Assembly: GCA_016713275.1 (NCBI GenBank)
Contig: JADJPL010000028.1
Coordinates: forward strand, 186,001-250,000
Length of the DNA stretch: 64,000 bases
Source of the DNA: Haliscomenobacter sp.
Lineage (GTDB): Bacteria; Bacteroidota; Bacteroidia; Chitinophagales; Saprospiraceae
Direction: 5' to 3'
Of this stretch, positions 35,124 to 45,116 are shown piece after piece (positions within the stretch are counted from its first letter, which is position 1; the number at the start of each line of letters is the position of its first letter). Below the pieces are notes generated by a model, which ran no database searches, was not told the DNA's origin, and saw only the letters and a program-made list of their open reading frames with translations. The translations under genes and the position numbers were made by a program.

Positions 35124-37088
35124 TTACTGCAACAGCCAGCGTGCCAACTGTACCGCGAGGGCGTAGTTTTGATAGTCCCCGGGGAGTTTCCTGCCGTTGA
35201 CATACTCGTTGTAAAGCCAGGGATCGCCAATGACAAAAACCTTTCCTTTTCCGTAGGAGGCGGTGGCCATAACTATTTCGCGATCTTTTACCGCAACGGC
35301 CTGAGCGCCTTTACCCAGCTTTAACGTCGCAAGTTCTTTGACGAAGGCCTTTTCTCCGCCTCCAAACACCGGGTTTTTTGCCGCAATAACCACATCGCCT
35401 TCGGGAAAATGGTCGTTTTTGACGAAATTGAGGTTGCGATCAGTAAAGGAGATTCCAAATGCCTTGATCAGGGCATTGGAATAGGCCAGGTCGGCATTGG
35501 CCGAATCGTTCGCCATAAACAAGAGCGTTCCCCCGTTTTTGACCCATTCGGATAAAACGGATACGTCGTTGCTTGTCAGGTAATTAGGGCGCGGATTGTC
35601 TTTTAAGTTATCCGGATCGACGATAATATAGGCCTTGGCGCCTTGCAGATTCTGCGGGGTAGGCGCGACATCCAGGCTCGCCAACCTGGCGCCGTGATCC
35701 CGGAAGATCGTTCCCAGCCAGGAAAATCCGCTATCAAATTTATCTTCCCAGATGTAGTGGTATCGCTTGCCGTCCCGGTATTCGCTGTTAAAATATCGGT
35801 CCAGTAAGACGGTTTTGCCGCGCCCGGCTGCCTGCTGCGCCAGCAGCGAATATTCTACAGCCGCCTGCATAAAAGGACCAATGGCTTTGAGGTCGTCGTC
35901 GCGTTTGGGTTCGGAGACGTAGTACGTGTAGGAGCCGTCCCGGTAGGGGTCGCCGCCCAGTCCGGCGCCGGATACGGCGCGGTTGAGGTGGTACCCTCCA
36001 AGGCTGTCCCGGGTAATAAATTCCTTCAGGATCCCATCGTAGCCCTTCTGCGCAGCAGGCAGGAAAGACTCGGGCAGGTATCCCAGGCGCACTCCTTTAA
36101 GCATGGCCGCGACGAACATGGAGGACCCGGAGCTTTCCAGGTAGTTGTCTTTTTGAAATGCTTTGTTGGTGATTTGCCACCAGACACCGGACTGCGGATC
36201 CTGGAACCGCAGCAGGGAAGCGGCGAGATCATTAAAGATCTGCACCAGTTGAGGCTGTTTGGGGTGGGTCGCGGGGAAAAGTTCCAGCACGTCAATTAAT
36301 CCGAGCAGGTACCAACCCATCGCGCGGCTCCAAAACTCAGGCGATTGGCCGGTTTCAGGATTGGCCCATCGCTGCACCCGGCTTTCGTCAAACCCATGGT
36401 ACATCAGTCCGGTCTGAGGATCTTTGGCCCCGTTGGCCATCCAGATAAACTGGTTTGCGATATCATCCCATTCGTTTTGGGTATCCGTCAGGTGCAGGAA
36501 TTCGCAGCGGAAAGGCTGTCCCATATACAGGCCATCGAGCCACATCTGGTAGGGATACTTGAGTTTGTGCCAGTATCCGCCCTGCCGGGTACGGGGCTGC
36601 CAGTCGAGTTGGTATTTCAGGGTTTTGGCCGCTTTCAGGTATTTGGAATCCCTGTACACGTAGTAAAGGGAGATGAGTTGCCTGCCCGGAGGAATGTTAT
36701 CGATATTAAATTCCTCCATCACGTAGGTCTTGATGTTTCCCTGAGAATCCAGAAAATGGTCAATGATCTTTTTCGTGTATTGCAAATAGCGGGGATCGCC
36801 GGTGGAGCGCCAAAGCCGGTCAAACCCCATGAGCACGACGCCGATTTCATAGTTCCAGTTGGCCGGTCGGCGGTTCGCCTGTTCCAGATCGTCGGTCGAA
36901 GCGCCTTCCTGCAGGAGTTTGTCCTGAAGGAGGTGCATAATATACTTTTTCACCACGAGGGAGTCGGGGTACTGTCGCATAATCGTTTCAGCCATGTTTG
37001 CCGCCATGGAAACCTGAGCATGACTGTGCAGGGGAGTTGCAGCAAGCAGGCAAAGGAAGAAGAAGCGAAGGACGGAAGTGCGAACCAT
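35124..37088 (-). CDS. Glycoside hydrolase family 105/88-type (unsaturated rhamnogalacturonyl hydrolase) with C-terminal DUF4350-like domain
   Basis: 654 residues from the ATG at 37088 with a signal peptide (RFFFLCLLAATPLHSHA). The N-terminal (alpha/alpha)6 barrel, about residues 30-400, holds the catalytic-Asp motif YPYQMWLDGLYMGQPF near residue 185, as in YteR, plus RAMGWYLLGLIDVLE and SGSSMFVAAMLKGVRLGYL. Residues about 430-654 form a second domain with a glutamine-amidotransferase-like fold (GAKAYIIVDPDN, WVKNGGTLLFMAND, GKGKVFVIGDPWLYNEY), often found C-terminal in such proteins. It removes unsaturated galacturonic acid from rhamnogalacturonan fragments, probably in the periplasm. With the adjacent susCD it forms a small pectin-related utilisation locus; the locus link is inference. 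Confidence 0.88.
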   Translation of the reverse strand: MVRTSVLRFFFLCLLAATPLHSHAQVSMAANMAETIMRQYPDSLVVKKYIMHLLQDKLLQEGASTDDLEQANRRPANWNYEIGVVLMGFDRLWRSTGDPRYLQYTKKIIDHFLDSQGNIKTYVMEEFNIDNIPPGRQLISLYYVYRDSKYLKAAKTLKYQLDWQPRTRQGGYWHKLKYPYQMWLDGLYMGQPFRCEFLHLTDTQNEWDDIANQFIWMANGAKDPQTGLMYHGFDESRVQRWANPETGQSPEFWSRAMGWYLLGLIDVLELFPATHPKQPQLVQIFNDLAASLLRFQDPQSGVWWQITNKAFQKDNYLESSGSSMFVAAMLKGVRLGYLPESFLPAAQKGYDGILKEFITRDSLGGYHLNRAVSGAGLGGDPYRDGSYTYYVSEPKRDDDLKAIGPFMQAAVEYSLLAQQAAGRGKTVLLDRYFNSEYRDGKRYHYIWEDKFDSGFSWLGTIFRDHGARLASLDVAPTPQNLQGAKAYIIVDPDNLKDNPRPNYLTSNDVSVLSEWVKNGGTLLFMANDSANADLAYSNALIKAFGISFTDRNLNFVKNDHFPEGDVVIAAKNPVFGGGEKAFVKELATLKLGKGAQAVAVKDREIVMATASYGKGKVFVIGDPWLYNEYVNGRKLPGDYQNYALAVQLARWLLQ

Positions 37089-37209
37089 ATTCTTTGATGT
37101 TAACAGGGAATGAACTATTTCCGGCAAGAAAAAAGGTTTTGGACCAGTTTCGGGAGCAGGAAGCGCCAGATGGCCTATAGCTGCAAAAGTAGGGTTTTGC
37201 CTTTATACA

Positions 37210-37366
37210 GGGGCTGCCTCAAAAGACCGTTCTTTGCTACCGGCGTGAGATTTTATTTTCTTTTTTCAATTCTTTTAAAAAATTGCAAAGCAATTTTTTA
37301 AAAGAATTGAAAAAAGAAAATATTTTTTGGCAGCCCGGGGCGAAAACGGTCTTTTGAGACAGCCCC
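37210..37366. repeat. Palindromic gene-end element, copy D (~157 bp)
   Basis: Left GGGGCTGCCTCAAAAGACCG, right CGGTCTTTTGAGACAGCCCC, and a perfect inner TTCAATTCTTTTAAAAAATTGC stem. Together with copy A it is the best preserved. It lies downstream of susD (minus strand, stop at 37447) and 121 bases upstream of the GH105 gene's start. Confidence 0.9.
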
Positions 37367-37446
37367 TGTTTATTGGCTGCCGCTGCTAAAGCCATCTTAT
37401 GAAACAGCCCCAAGAGAAAAAAGTATGCCCCGGGGCTGAGAACGGA

Positions 37447-39149
37447 TTACTTATAGCCAGGGTTTTGCACGAACTCCGATTTATTGGTTACCGCATCTAC
37501 CTGTTTTTGCGGAATAGGCCGGAGAATGTGATAATCCTGGACGAAGCCGGCAGCGGAGGGGTTGTATTTTTTGACCCGTTCCACCAGTTTGCCGGTCCGC
37601 TTGAGGTCGAACCAGCGCAATTGCTCGCCGGCAAACTCCCGTGCGCGCTCGTCGAGGATGAAGTCCAGGTTTATATTGCCGGCGGTCACCTGCATATCTG
37701 CCGTTTTGCCAGGCTGGGCGGCGCGGGTGCGCACCACATTGATCAGTTCGGCAGCCTTGGTATTGTTGCCGAGGTTCATTTCCGCTTCGGCGGCGATCAG
37801 ATACATTTCTGCCAGGCGGATGATGAACGCATCCCGCGCGCTTTGGGCTTCGTTGAAAGAAGGACGCGTAGGGTCGTCGAACTTTTTCAACTGAACGAAC
37901 AACGCATTGCCGTTGCTGGAGCCATCCGCTTTGTACATTTTCGACTGGTCGACGATCAGGTAGGATTTGGTTTTATCCACGGCGTCGTCGATGTCGTATT
38001 TTGTTGCCACGATAGCGGTATCGCCCACCTTAAGCGTTACGTTGATGTCTTCCGTCCCAACTTTTTTCTTATAAGCGCCTGCCTTGTTGCAAATCCAGGC
38101 GGTTTTGAAACTGCCGTCATACCTGCTGTCCTTGGTTTCGTCGAAGAGGTTGAGCAGAAATTTCGTAGGCATATACCGGGCGAATGGACGCCCGTTGACT
38201 ACGTCCCGGGACATTCCGATAGAGCCTACCGCGGTGCGTTCGTAGGCCATACAGAAATGGAGGTGCCCGTTATTTCCTCCGCGAGGGTGGCCATCCGGAT
38301 TGGTAATGGAGTTGGTGAGGTCGGACAGGGTCAGGTCGACGGTGTAGTTGCAGGCCCAGATGACCTCGCTTTTTTGAGATTGGACATCGACCAGAGGTCT
38401 GCAAATTTGGGAACCAGCTTATAGTTATACGAACTGATCACCTTTTGAGCCAGCGTGGATGCTTGCTGGTTGTTTCCCAGGGTAAGCTGAACGCGGGCCA
38501 TGAAGGCTTCTGCTGCCGGTTTGGTGGCTCTGCCATACTGCGTGGTCGTGCTAGGCAGGTTGGATATGGCAATGTTCAGGTCTTCGACGATTTGCTCGTA
38601 AATTTTGGCGCGCGGAGTGCGGTTGGCGGTGGTTTCTGCCGAAGTAGTAGGCGTCGTGGTGAAGTGCACGTCGCCCCATTGCTCGGTTAACAACCAGTAG
38701 TAATAAGCGCGCAAAAAGCGGAGTTCCCCCTCGCGTACCGTTTTTACGGCATCCGTCAGGCCGGCATCGTTGATGCCGGAGATTCCCGTATTGCAGAGGT
38801 TGATGGCTTGGTAAGAGCGTTGCCAGAGCCGCTCAATAAACGTTTCAGTGGAGGCAAGGCCGGCTTCCGAGCCCTGAAGGTTGTTGTACGACATAAGATC
38901 CAAACGGCGGTTGTCCACTCCAGGAAGCCACAGGTCAGTTCCCATTTCGGTGAGATTATAGGCTTCTTCTTTGCCATACCAGGCCCGGGTGTAGGAGTAA
39001 GCCGCATTGACCAGCGTTTCGAAACCGGCGGGGTTGGTGTAAACGGTTACCGCAGTCAGACCAGCGGGGTTTTCCTCCTCGAGAAGGTCGGCGCAACCCA
39101 CAGATAAAAAGAGGCCCGCCATAGCGATGATTATATTCAAGCGATTCAT
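37447..39149 (-). CDS. susD: SusD/RagB-family nutrient-binding outer-membrane lipoprotein (frameshifted at 38370-38375)
   Basis: From the ATG at 39149 the protein has a lipobox (FLSVGCADLLEEENP), then the SusD TPR-like helical fold (FETLVNAAYSYTRAWYG, GELRFLRAYYYWLLTEQWGDV). After TTTTTT at 38370-38375 (plus strand) the frame breaks. Adding one base gives NLKKSEVIWACNYTVDLTLS and then joins the downstream frame, which continues with GRPFARYMPTKFLLNLFDET, SARDAFIIRLAEMYLIAAEAEM and ends LVERVKKYNPSAAGF...LRPIPQKQVDAV, typical of the SusD C-terminus. The total is about 567 residues. It binds oligosaccharides at the cell surface and works as a lid on SusC. It lies 34 bases downstream of susC. 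Confidence 0.9.
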
Positions 39150-39183
39150 ATGATGCTGTTTTTTCAATTTAAAGAAGAATAGA

Positions 39184-42120
39184 TTAAAATTCTACGTTTA
39201 CGCCGCCTACGATCAGACGGTTCATTGGGCTGCTGGTGCCGCCTCCGCGCTCCGGATCGTAATCGTCGATCTTGGAGTAGGTCCACAGGTTTCTACCAGA
39301 AACGTAGACGCGGAACTTGGACAAATGCATTTTCGATATCAGCGAATTCGGCAGGGAGTATCCAAGGGTAACGCCGCGTAGCTTGACAAAGGAGCCATCC
39401 TGGTAGAACAAGGAAGAATAGTAAAGGGTGGCGCTTTGGGAGCGGTTGGCATTTGGGCGCGGGAAGGCGTTGGTTGGGTTTTCCGGCGTCCAGTAGTCGT
39501 GTACCAAGCTGTTTTCATTGGCCTGCGGGTCGTACACCCCGGTAAACCCATAGCGGATCATCTGTCCCCAGCGTGCGTACACCTGCAGGTTCAAGTCGAA
39601 ATTGAAGAACTTCAGGTCGCTGTTGAAATTGCCGATCCAGGAAGGCCTTCCGGAGCCGATAATGATCCGGTCGTTGGTGGCGTCGATTTTTCCGTCGCCA
39701 TTCTGATCCTTGACCTTGATATCGCCGGGAAGCTGGTTAAAGGCTTTCGCAGCATCTGCTTCATTGCTTTGCCAGATCCCGAGCTTTTCGTAGTCGTAGA
39801 AGGATTCTGTCGTTTGCCCGATGAACCAGCCATTGGCTACGTCATTGGACTCGGTAGCCAGTTTAAGGATTTTTTCGCGCACCCGGAACCAGTTTACCCC
39901 GATGTTCCACCGGAAGTTGGCTTTGTCGACTGCAATTGCGTTGACGCCAATTTCGATGCCTTTGTTTTCGGTTTCACCGACGTTTTCAATCGTATTAAGC
40001 GCCCCGCTGGACAAAGGGAGCAGACGTTGCAGCAGGAGGTCGCTGGTTTTGGTTTGGAAGACGTCGAGGGTACCAACGATCCGGTTGTCGAACACACCGA
40101 AGTCGACACCGGCATTGGCCGTCGTGGAAGTTTCCCAGCGCAGGTCAGGGTTGCCGATTCGGGTCGAATAGGTATAGCCGATGGCAGCTGCTTCGTCCCA
40201 GGCAAAGGGGACGCGGTTGAGGACGCTTTGGGTGGAATAGGGTTCTACCGCAGAGTTACCGGCGACGCCGTAACTAACCCGGATTTTGAGATCGGAGATC
40301 ACCGGGTTGTTGCTGAGGAAGTTCTCCTGAGTCACCCGCCAGGCAGCGGAGGCAGAAGGGAAAAAGGCCCACTTGTTGCCTTCGCTCAGCTGAGACGCGC
40401 CATCCGTACGCGCGGTCAGGGTTAGCAGGTACTTGTCGTTGTAGTTATAAAGGAGGCGCCCGGTATACGAGAGCAGCGCGCTTTCCTTATACGCTGCGCC
40501 GATGGAAACTTGCGCGTTGGCATTGGCCAGGCCGTAGTACAACTGGTTGGGGATAAGCTGATTGGCGCCTTCCGCGCTGGAGGATTCGAAGCGGTTGGTC
40601 AGCAACGACTGGACGCCCGTGAGAACGAAGCTGTGGTTCTGGAGTTTGAATTCGTAGTTCAGGATGTTCTCGAGGTTGAGGCCGATGGAGTTGCCGGCAA
40701 TATAGCGGGCCAAAGGCTGGGCGCCGTTGCGGAAGTTGGTTTGGGACCCTGCGTAGAGGCCCTCGCGGGTGTTGGTCAGGTTGATCCCCAGGTTGGATTT
40801 CAGGCTCAGGTTTTTGAGCGGGTTCACGCTCAGGTAGGCTGAAGAGAAAATCCGGGTGGTTCGCAGGTTGTTTTCGTAGTTGTTTTCCAGCAAATCGGTG
40901 AGCGGGTTGATGTTCCGTCCGTTGTTGATCAAGGGAATGAGGTTGCCATCCGCGTCGTAGGGCACTTCCAGTGGAACGAGTTTGTTTGCGGTTCCCAGGG
41001 GATCGAAGCGGAGATCCTGGTCGTAGAAGGTGATCTGATTTTGCGTGCCGAACTGGAACTTGTCGGAAATCTTGTGATCGATGTTGGCACGGAAGTTATA
41101 GCGGTTCAGCACGTCTTTTTCCAGAAGTCCCTCTTCGTTGAAATACGACATGGAAACGTAAAAGTTGGTTTTTGCCGTGCCGGAGGTAATGCCCAGTTGG
41201 TAATCGGATTGCTTTCCATCCTGGAGGAAAATATCCGGCCAGTAGGTGCCGGTGCTATTGAGGAGGTTGCCAAAAATTTTGGCGTCGTCCGCAGAAGAGG
41301 TCCAGTTTCCGGTGGTCCGGTTCGCTTCGCGGCGAAAGGCTTTGTATTCTTCAGGCCCCATGACGCGCGGGTAGCCTGCGAGGGTCGACACGCCGGTATA
41401 GGCGTTGAAGGAGACATTGGTCTTCCCTGTGCGTCCCTTTTTAGTGGTAATGATGATAACGCCGTTTGCTCCTCTGGAGCCATAAATCGCGGTCGATGCA
41501 GCGTCTTTCAAAACCTCCATCGATTCGATATCGTTGGGGTTGAGGTCCTGGATGTTGCTGTACTGAATCCCATCCACGATAAAGAGCGGAGCGTTGGAAG
41601 CGGTCAGGGAGCGGTTGCCGCGCACCAGGACGTTAATCCCCGCGCCTGCGCCTCCGCTCGAACGGGTAATATCCACCCCAGGAAGCTTGCCCTGAAGGGA
41701 TTCGATGACGTTGGTCGTCGGTACGGTTTTCAGGTCTTCCGCCTTAACGGAAACGATAGCGCCGGTTACGTTGCTCTTTTTTACGGTGCCATAGCCAATG
41801 ATGACGACCTCTTCGAGGGCTACCTGGTCGGTTTCAAGGGCGGCATCGATTTTTTTCCGGCCCCCGACCGGTTCTTCGAGGGTGACATAGCCGATGTAGG
41901 AAAAAGCCAGCACGCCATCGGCAGGTACGGACAGGCTGTAGTTGCCGTCAATATCCGTGATGGTCCCAAGGCTGGCATCCCCTTTCAGCAAGACGTTGCA
42001 TCCAATGACCGGCTCGCCGCTGGCTTTGTCGGTGACTTTGCCTGTTACGGTAATTGTTCCCTGGCCCCAGAGGACCATGACCGCGCAAAGGTTCAATAGC
42101 GCAGTTGCTAAAATTTTCAT
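39184..42120 (-). CDS. susC: SusC/RagA-family TonB-dependent outer-membrane transporter
   Basis: 978 residues. Signal peptide (LCAVMVLWG), a CarboxypepD-reg-like domain (VTGKVTDKASGEPVIGCNVLLKG, about 23-100), a TonB-box-like segment EEVVIIGYGTVKKSNVTGA, the plug domain (about 115-230, with LFIVDGIQYSNIQDLNPNDIES and YGSRGANGVIIITTKKG), then the 22-strand barrel ending DYDPERGGGTSSPMNRLIVGGVNVEF (last residue Phe, as usual). It imports oligosaccharides using TonB energy. First gene of the susC-susD pair, divergent from the LacI-family regulator. Confidence 0.95.
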   Translation of the reverse strand: MKILATALLNLCAVMVLWGQGTITVTGKVTDKASGEPVIGCNVLLKGDASLGTITDIDGNYSLSVPADGVLAFSYIGYVTLEEPVGGRKKIDAALETDQVALEEVVIIGYGTVKKSNVTGAIVSVKAEDLKTVPTTNVIESLQGKLPGVDITRSSGGAGAGINVLVRGNRSLTASNAPLFIVDGIQYSNIQDLNPNDIESMEVLKDAASTAIYGSRGANGVIIITTKKGRTGKTNVSFNAYTGVSTLAGYPRVMGPEEYKAFRREANRTTGNWTSSADDAKIFGNLLNSTGTYWPDIFLQDGKQSDYQLGITSGTAKTNFYVSMSYFNEEGLLEKDVLNRYNFRANIDHKISDKFQFGTQNQITFYDQDLRFDPLGTANKLVPLEVPYDADGNLIPLINNGRNINPLTDLLENNYENNLRTTRIFSSAYLSVNPLKNLSLKSNLGINLTNTREGLYAGSQTNFRNGAQPLARYIAGNSIGLNLENILNYEFKLQNHSFVLTGVQSLLTNRFESSSAEGANQLIPNQLYYGLANANAQVSIGAAYKESALLSYTGRLLYNYNDKYLLTLTARTDGASQLSEGNKWAFFPSASAAWRVTQENFLSNNPVISDLKIRVSYGVAGNSAVEPYSTQSVLNRVPFAWDEAAAIGYTYSTRIGNPDLRWETSTTANAGVDFGVFDNRIVGTLDVFQTKTSDLLLQRLLPLSSGALNTIENVGETENKGIEIGVNAIAVDKANFRWNIGVNWFRVREKILKLATESNDVANGWFIGQTTESFYDYEKLGIWQSNEADAAKAFNQLPGDIKVKDQNGDGKIDATNDRIIIGSGRPSWIGNFNSDLKFFNFDLNLQVYARWGQMIRYGFTGVYDPQANENSLVHDYWTPENPTNAFPRPNANRSQSATLYYSSLFYQDGSFVKLRGVTLGYSLPNSLISKMHLSKFRVYVSGRNLWTYSKIDDYDPERGGGTSSPMNRLIVGGVNVEF

Positions 42121-42586
42121 ACAGGTAAGGATTGGTTAAGTTAAATAAAGCATTGTGAGTGGTATACATAGAGAGTTTTTCTCTGCAACGAAGCAAGAGG
42201 CGCCATAGAATACGCTTTGTTGGGTGAAATAAGGCTTCTTAGTTGCAGCAACTTGTTTGCGCCGGATCAACCCGGAATACTTCAGCGAAAGTTTGCCGGC
42301 TATTCGAAACAGCAAACAATTTTTTAGAAAAAATGCCGGTACAAGGCGGTTTTTCCAAAACAATAATTTTATGTTCTCACGTGCTAAGATTTACTATTTG
42401 GATTAGATTTAGTAGCGTTGCCCTGGATTTATTTACGCAATCGTTCCCGGAGGCAGTCAGGGGATTGACCTATTTATAAATAAATGCGTACTTTTAGCAA
42501 TACGGGTTGCCTCGGCCATTAAGCTGGTTGATTTCCCTAGGGCAAACGGCAAAAACTAACCGGTTTCTATCACCTCCGCTCGGATT
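42121..42586. promoter_or_regulatory. Divergent susC/lacI control region
   Basis: A 466-base A/T-rich gap with no supportable gene. Contains AGTTGC-A-GCAACT (42241-42253), a perfect 6-1-6 palindrome that is a possible operator. It is a candidate only; no second copy or strong TAnnTTTG promoter was found. The regulator and transporter starts face away from each other across this region, which fits autoregulation and control of susC. Confidence 0.4.
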
Positions 42587-43588
42587 ATGCTTAAACCAAC
42601 CATCAAGGATATAGCCAAAGCGTTGAACCTGTCGACCTCGACGGTTTCCAGGGCACTTCGCGACAGTTATGAGATCAGTTCGGGCACCAAGCAGAAAATC
42701 CTGGAATACGCCCAGGCGGTAAACTATACCCCAAACCCGATTGCCCTTAGCCTGCGCGAAAACAAAAGCCATTCGATTTGCGTCATTGTTCCGCAGATTG
42801 CGAACGCTTTTTTCTCGGAAGTGATCAATGGGATTGACGAAACCGCTTACCGCCGCGGCTATCACGTCGTCATTTTTCAAACCCACGAGCAATATGAACG
42901 GGAAATACGCGACCTGAACAGCGGATTGGCGCGTCGCGCTGATGGGGTTGTCATCTCTTTATCCGGGACCACCACCGATTTTGATCATTTCAGGCAGCTC
43001 CAGGCGGAGCAGGTGCCCATTGTGTTTTTCGACCGGGTGCCGCCCTTTGATAACTGCCATAAGGTCGTTGCCGACAATTTTGCAGGCGCTTACGAAGGTA
43101 CCCGGTACTGCTGTCCAAGGGCAAAAAACGGATTGCTCACATTACCAGCCCTGCTGTTCTGTCTATCACCAGAGAACGGCTGGAAGGGTATAAAACCTGC
43201 CTCCAGGACTTCGGGGCGCCTTTGGAAGAGGGGCTTATCCGGTTTTGCCCTTTTTGATACGGCAGAAACCCTGCAAACCATTGAGGAAATCATCCATACG
43301 GAACACCCCGACAGTTTCTTTCTGAGCAGCGAACGCCTGGCGCTTTACTCGTTGAAGGGGATCAAGAAAAACCAGCATCTGCTTCCTCCGGATCTGGAAA
43401 TCATCGGGTTTTCCAATAATCCATACAATGGGTTGCTGGATCTGCCCTTTATCTCTATTCAACAACCCGCTTTTGAGATGGGGAAACAAGCAGCCGACTT
43501 GCTCATCGACGCTATCGAGTCCAGGCAAAAGCAAACCAGCTTTAAGAAAATCGTTCTGAAGCCGACGATTCTTGCTGCAAACGCGTAG
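42587..43588 (+). CDS. LacI-family transcriptional regulator (central segment out of frame)
   Basis: 333 codons as written. The N-terminal helix-turn-helix is complete (TIKDIAKALNLSTSTVSRALRDS) with the hinge helix NPIALSLRENKS, then a periplasmic-binding-protein-like effector domain (IANAFFSEVINGIDETAYRRGYHV, VPIVFFDRVPPFD). Residues about 175-223 do not fit the family. In the alternative frame the same DNA reads YLLSKGKKRIAHITSPA and RERLEGYKTCLQDFGAPLEEG, the expected LacI sequence. One base lost at 43108 (TAC-C-TG) and one gained in TTTTT at 43251-43255 explain it; the two changes cancel. Probably controls the divergent susCD in response to a sugar. Confidence 0.88.
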   Translation: MLKPTIKDIAKALNLSTSTVSRALRDSYEISSGTKQKILEYAQAVNYTPNPIALSLRENKSHSICVIVPQIANAFFSEVINGIDETAYRRGYHVVIFQTHEQYEREIRDLNSGLARRADGVVISLSGTTTDFDHFRQLQAEQVPIVFFDRVPPFDNCHKVVADNFAGAYEGTRYCCPRAKNGLLTLPALLFCLSPENGWKGIKPASRTSGRLWKRGLSGFALFDTAETLQTIEEIIHTEHPDSFFLSSERLALYSLKGIKKNQHLLPPDLEIIGFSNNPYNGLLDLPFISIQQPAFEMGKQAADLLIDAIESRQKQTSFKKIVLKPTILAANA

Positions 43589-43722
43589 GCGGGTATAGGC
43601 GTTTGCCGGGCAATGGCGATCTGGAGGGGGGTAAAAAAACAAGCCCGGGAAACAGCCTGAAACCTCGCTGCTTCCCGGACCTGATGGATACTTGTTTACG
43701 CTGCCGGAATAAACAAGTTGGA

Positions 43723-44955
43723 CTAGTTCAACGATACGTTGAACGAAACTTCTTTGAATTGTGAAGTACGGCTCCCTCCGTAGGCCCAAAGGGCTCTGCC
43801 GGTAGCCATCCTCAGATGGAGGCCTTTCCAAAAGACGCCTGCTACGGCTTGCCTCCCTTCGTAAGGGTAGTTTTCGTGGCGCAACACATGGCCCCAGGCG
43901 GCGTCTGCCACACTGTAGAACGTGGCCGCCCCCGCGTTGACTGCAAAACCCAGGCGAACCAGAGGGCCCAGGCCGGTTGTTTTCCCCTTGTTCTTGAAGG
44001 ACGAAGGCCTGTCCTGGTAAATCCGGGCAGGCATATAGACGTCCGCTTTGGCGCCAACGCCTGCGATCAGGCGCATAACGCCTCCGGTGAAGGGGATTTC
44101 CGGCCGGTACTGGAACGAGAAACTGCCGCCAGCCAGGAGCGGATTCAATTGTTTTTGGTCCGTTGCCGGGTTTTCGTTCAGGCTGTGGTTGGATTGGATG
44201 AAGTTGAATGAAATCCAGCTATCCCACTCCATGCCCCACAAGTTGTCGTAGTTCGGAGCAGAACCAAAGCGGATCAGGCTAACCGAAGCGCTGTCGGGTT
44301 CGTCGTCGTAATACACGGCGTAGGCCGATTGCATGCCGGCGCCGATCTCCAGTCCGCCGAAGTCATTCAGAAAGGAATTCACCGATTTTTCCCAGTTTCC
44401 CGGTTGGTTGGGCGTTCCATCCAAAACGGCAAAGAAAGCGTCCGAGCTTTTTTTCAAGGCTTCCTCCTGCTCATTGAGGGTGTTTTTAAACTGGTTTTCG
44501 GCCTGATCGAGGAGTTTCTTATCCATCGTCAGGCTATCCCGGTTTGCATCCAGGGCGGTTTGAAGCTGCCCCAATTCGGCAATCCATCCGGCGTTGGCCT
44601 GATCGAATCCATTGAGGATAGCGGCGCTTCCGGCAGAGCCAAATACATCGCTTCCGGAGAGCAGGTCTTCCAGGTTCTCCCGGCCTTGCTCCCATGCATT
44701 GAGCATGGAGTCAATTCCGGCGGTAGGGTCGGCAACAGGTAGGTCGTTTCGTAGTTGCTTGAAGATGGCGAGTTGCGACCGTCCCCCTCTATAGGTTTCA
44801 ATGAGGGTCATACGCAACTCCATTCGGAACACGGCGCGTTCGTGCGGTTTCAAGAGCTGGAAAAGGTGTTCGAATTCCTGAAAGTCCTGGGCAGCAAGGG
44901 GCTTAACGAGGAAAAGGATCACCAAGCTCGCAATGGTGGTCAAAGTTGTTTTCAT
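43723..44955 (-). CDS. Secreted protein with predicted C-terminal outer-membrane barrel, unknown function
   Basis: 410 residues. Signal peptide (TIASLVILFLVKPLAAQ), a helical middle (about 30-190, with coiled-coil LDANRDSLTMDKKLLDQAENQFKNTL), then alternating aromatic strands (AYAVYYDDEPDSASVSLI, WDSWISFNFIQSNHS, GGSFSFQYRPEIPFTGGVMRL) ending in a strand finishing FNVSLN, as outer-membrane barrels do. I do not recognise the family. It has no near neighbour on the same strand; a 490-base gap lies upstream. The lipid-facing barrel is inferred from the pattern only. Confidence 0.68.
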   Translation of the reverse strand: MKTTLTTIASLVILFLVKPLAAQDFQEFEHLFQLLKPHERAVFRMELRMTLIETYRGGRSQLAIFKQLRNDLPVADPTAGIDSMLNAWEQGRENLEDLLSGSDVFGSAGSAAILNGFDQANAGWIAELGQLQTALDANRDSLTMDKKLLDQAENQFKNTLNEQEEALKKSSDAFFAVLDGTPNQPGNWEKSVNSFLNDFGGLEIGAGMQSAYAVYYDDEPDSASVSLIRFGSAPNYDNLWGMEWDSWISFNFIQSNHSLNENPATDQKQLNPLLAGGSFSFQYRPEIPFTGGVMRLIAGVGAKADVYMPARIYQDRPSSFKNKGKTTGLGPLVRLGFAVNAGAATFYSVADAAWGHVLRHENYPYEGRQAVAGVFWKGLHLRMATGRALWAYGGSRTSQFKEVSFNVSLN

Positions 44956-45116
44956 GAAAACAGAGGTTTGTAAAATACTTAAAATACATATGCGTCTTTA
45001 AACGGCTTAAGCTCGCCCCAAAAAAGACAAGCCCGCGCCATTTTTGAATCAATGGTGAACAGATCGCACAGGTATGTAGTAGCTTCTCAAACCTCAGAAG
45101 GCAAAATAAAGGACCC

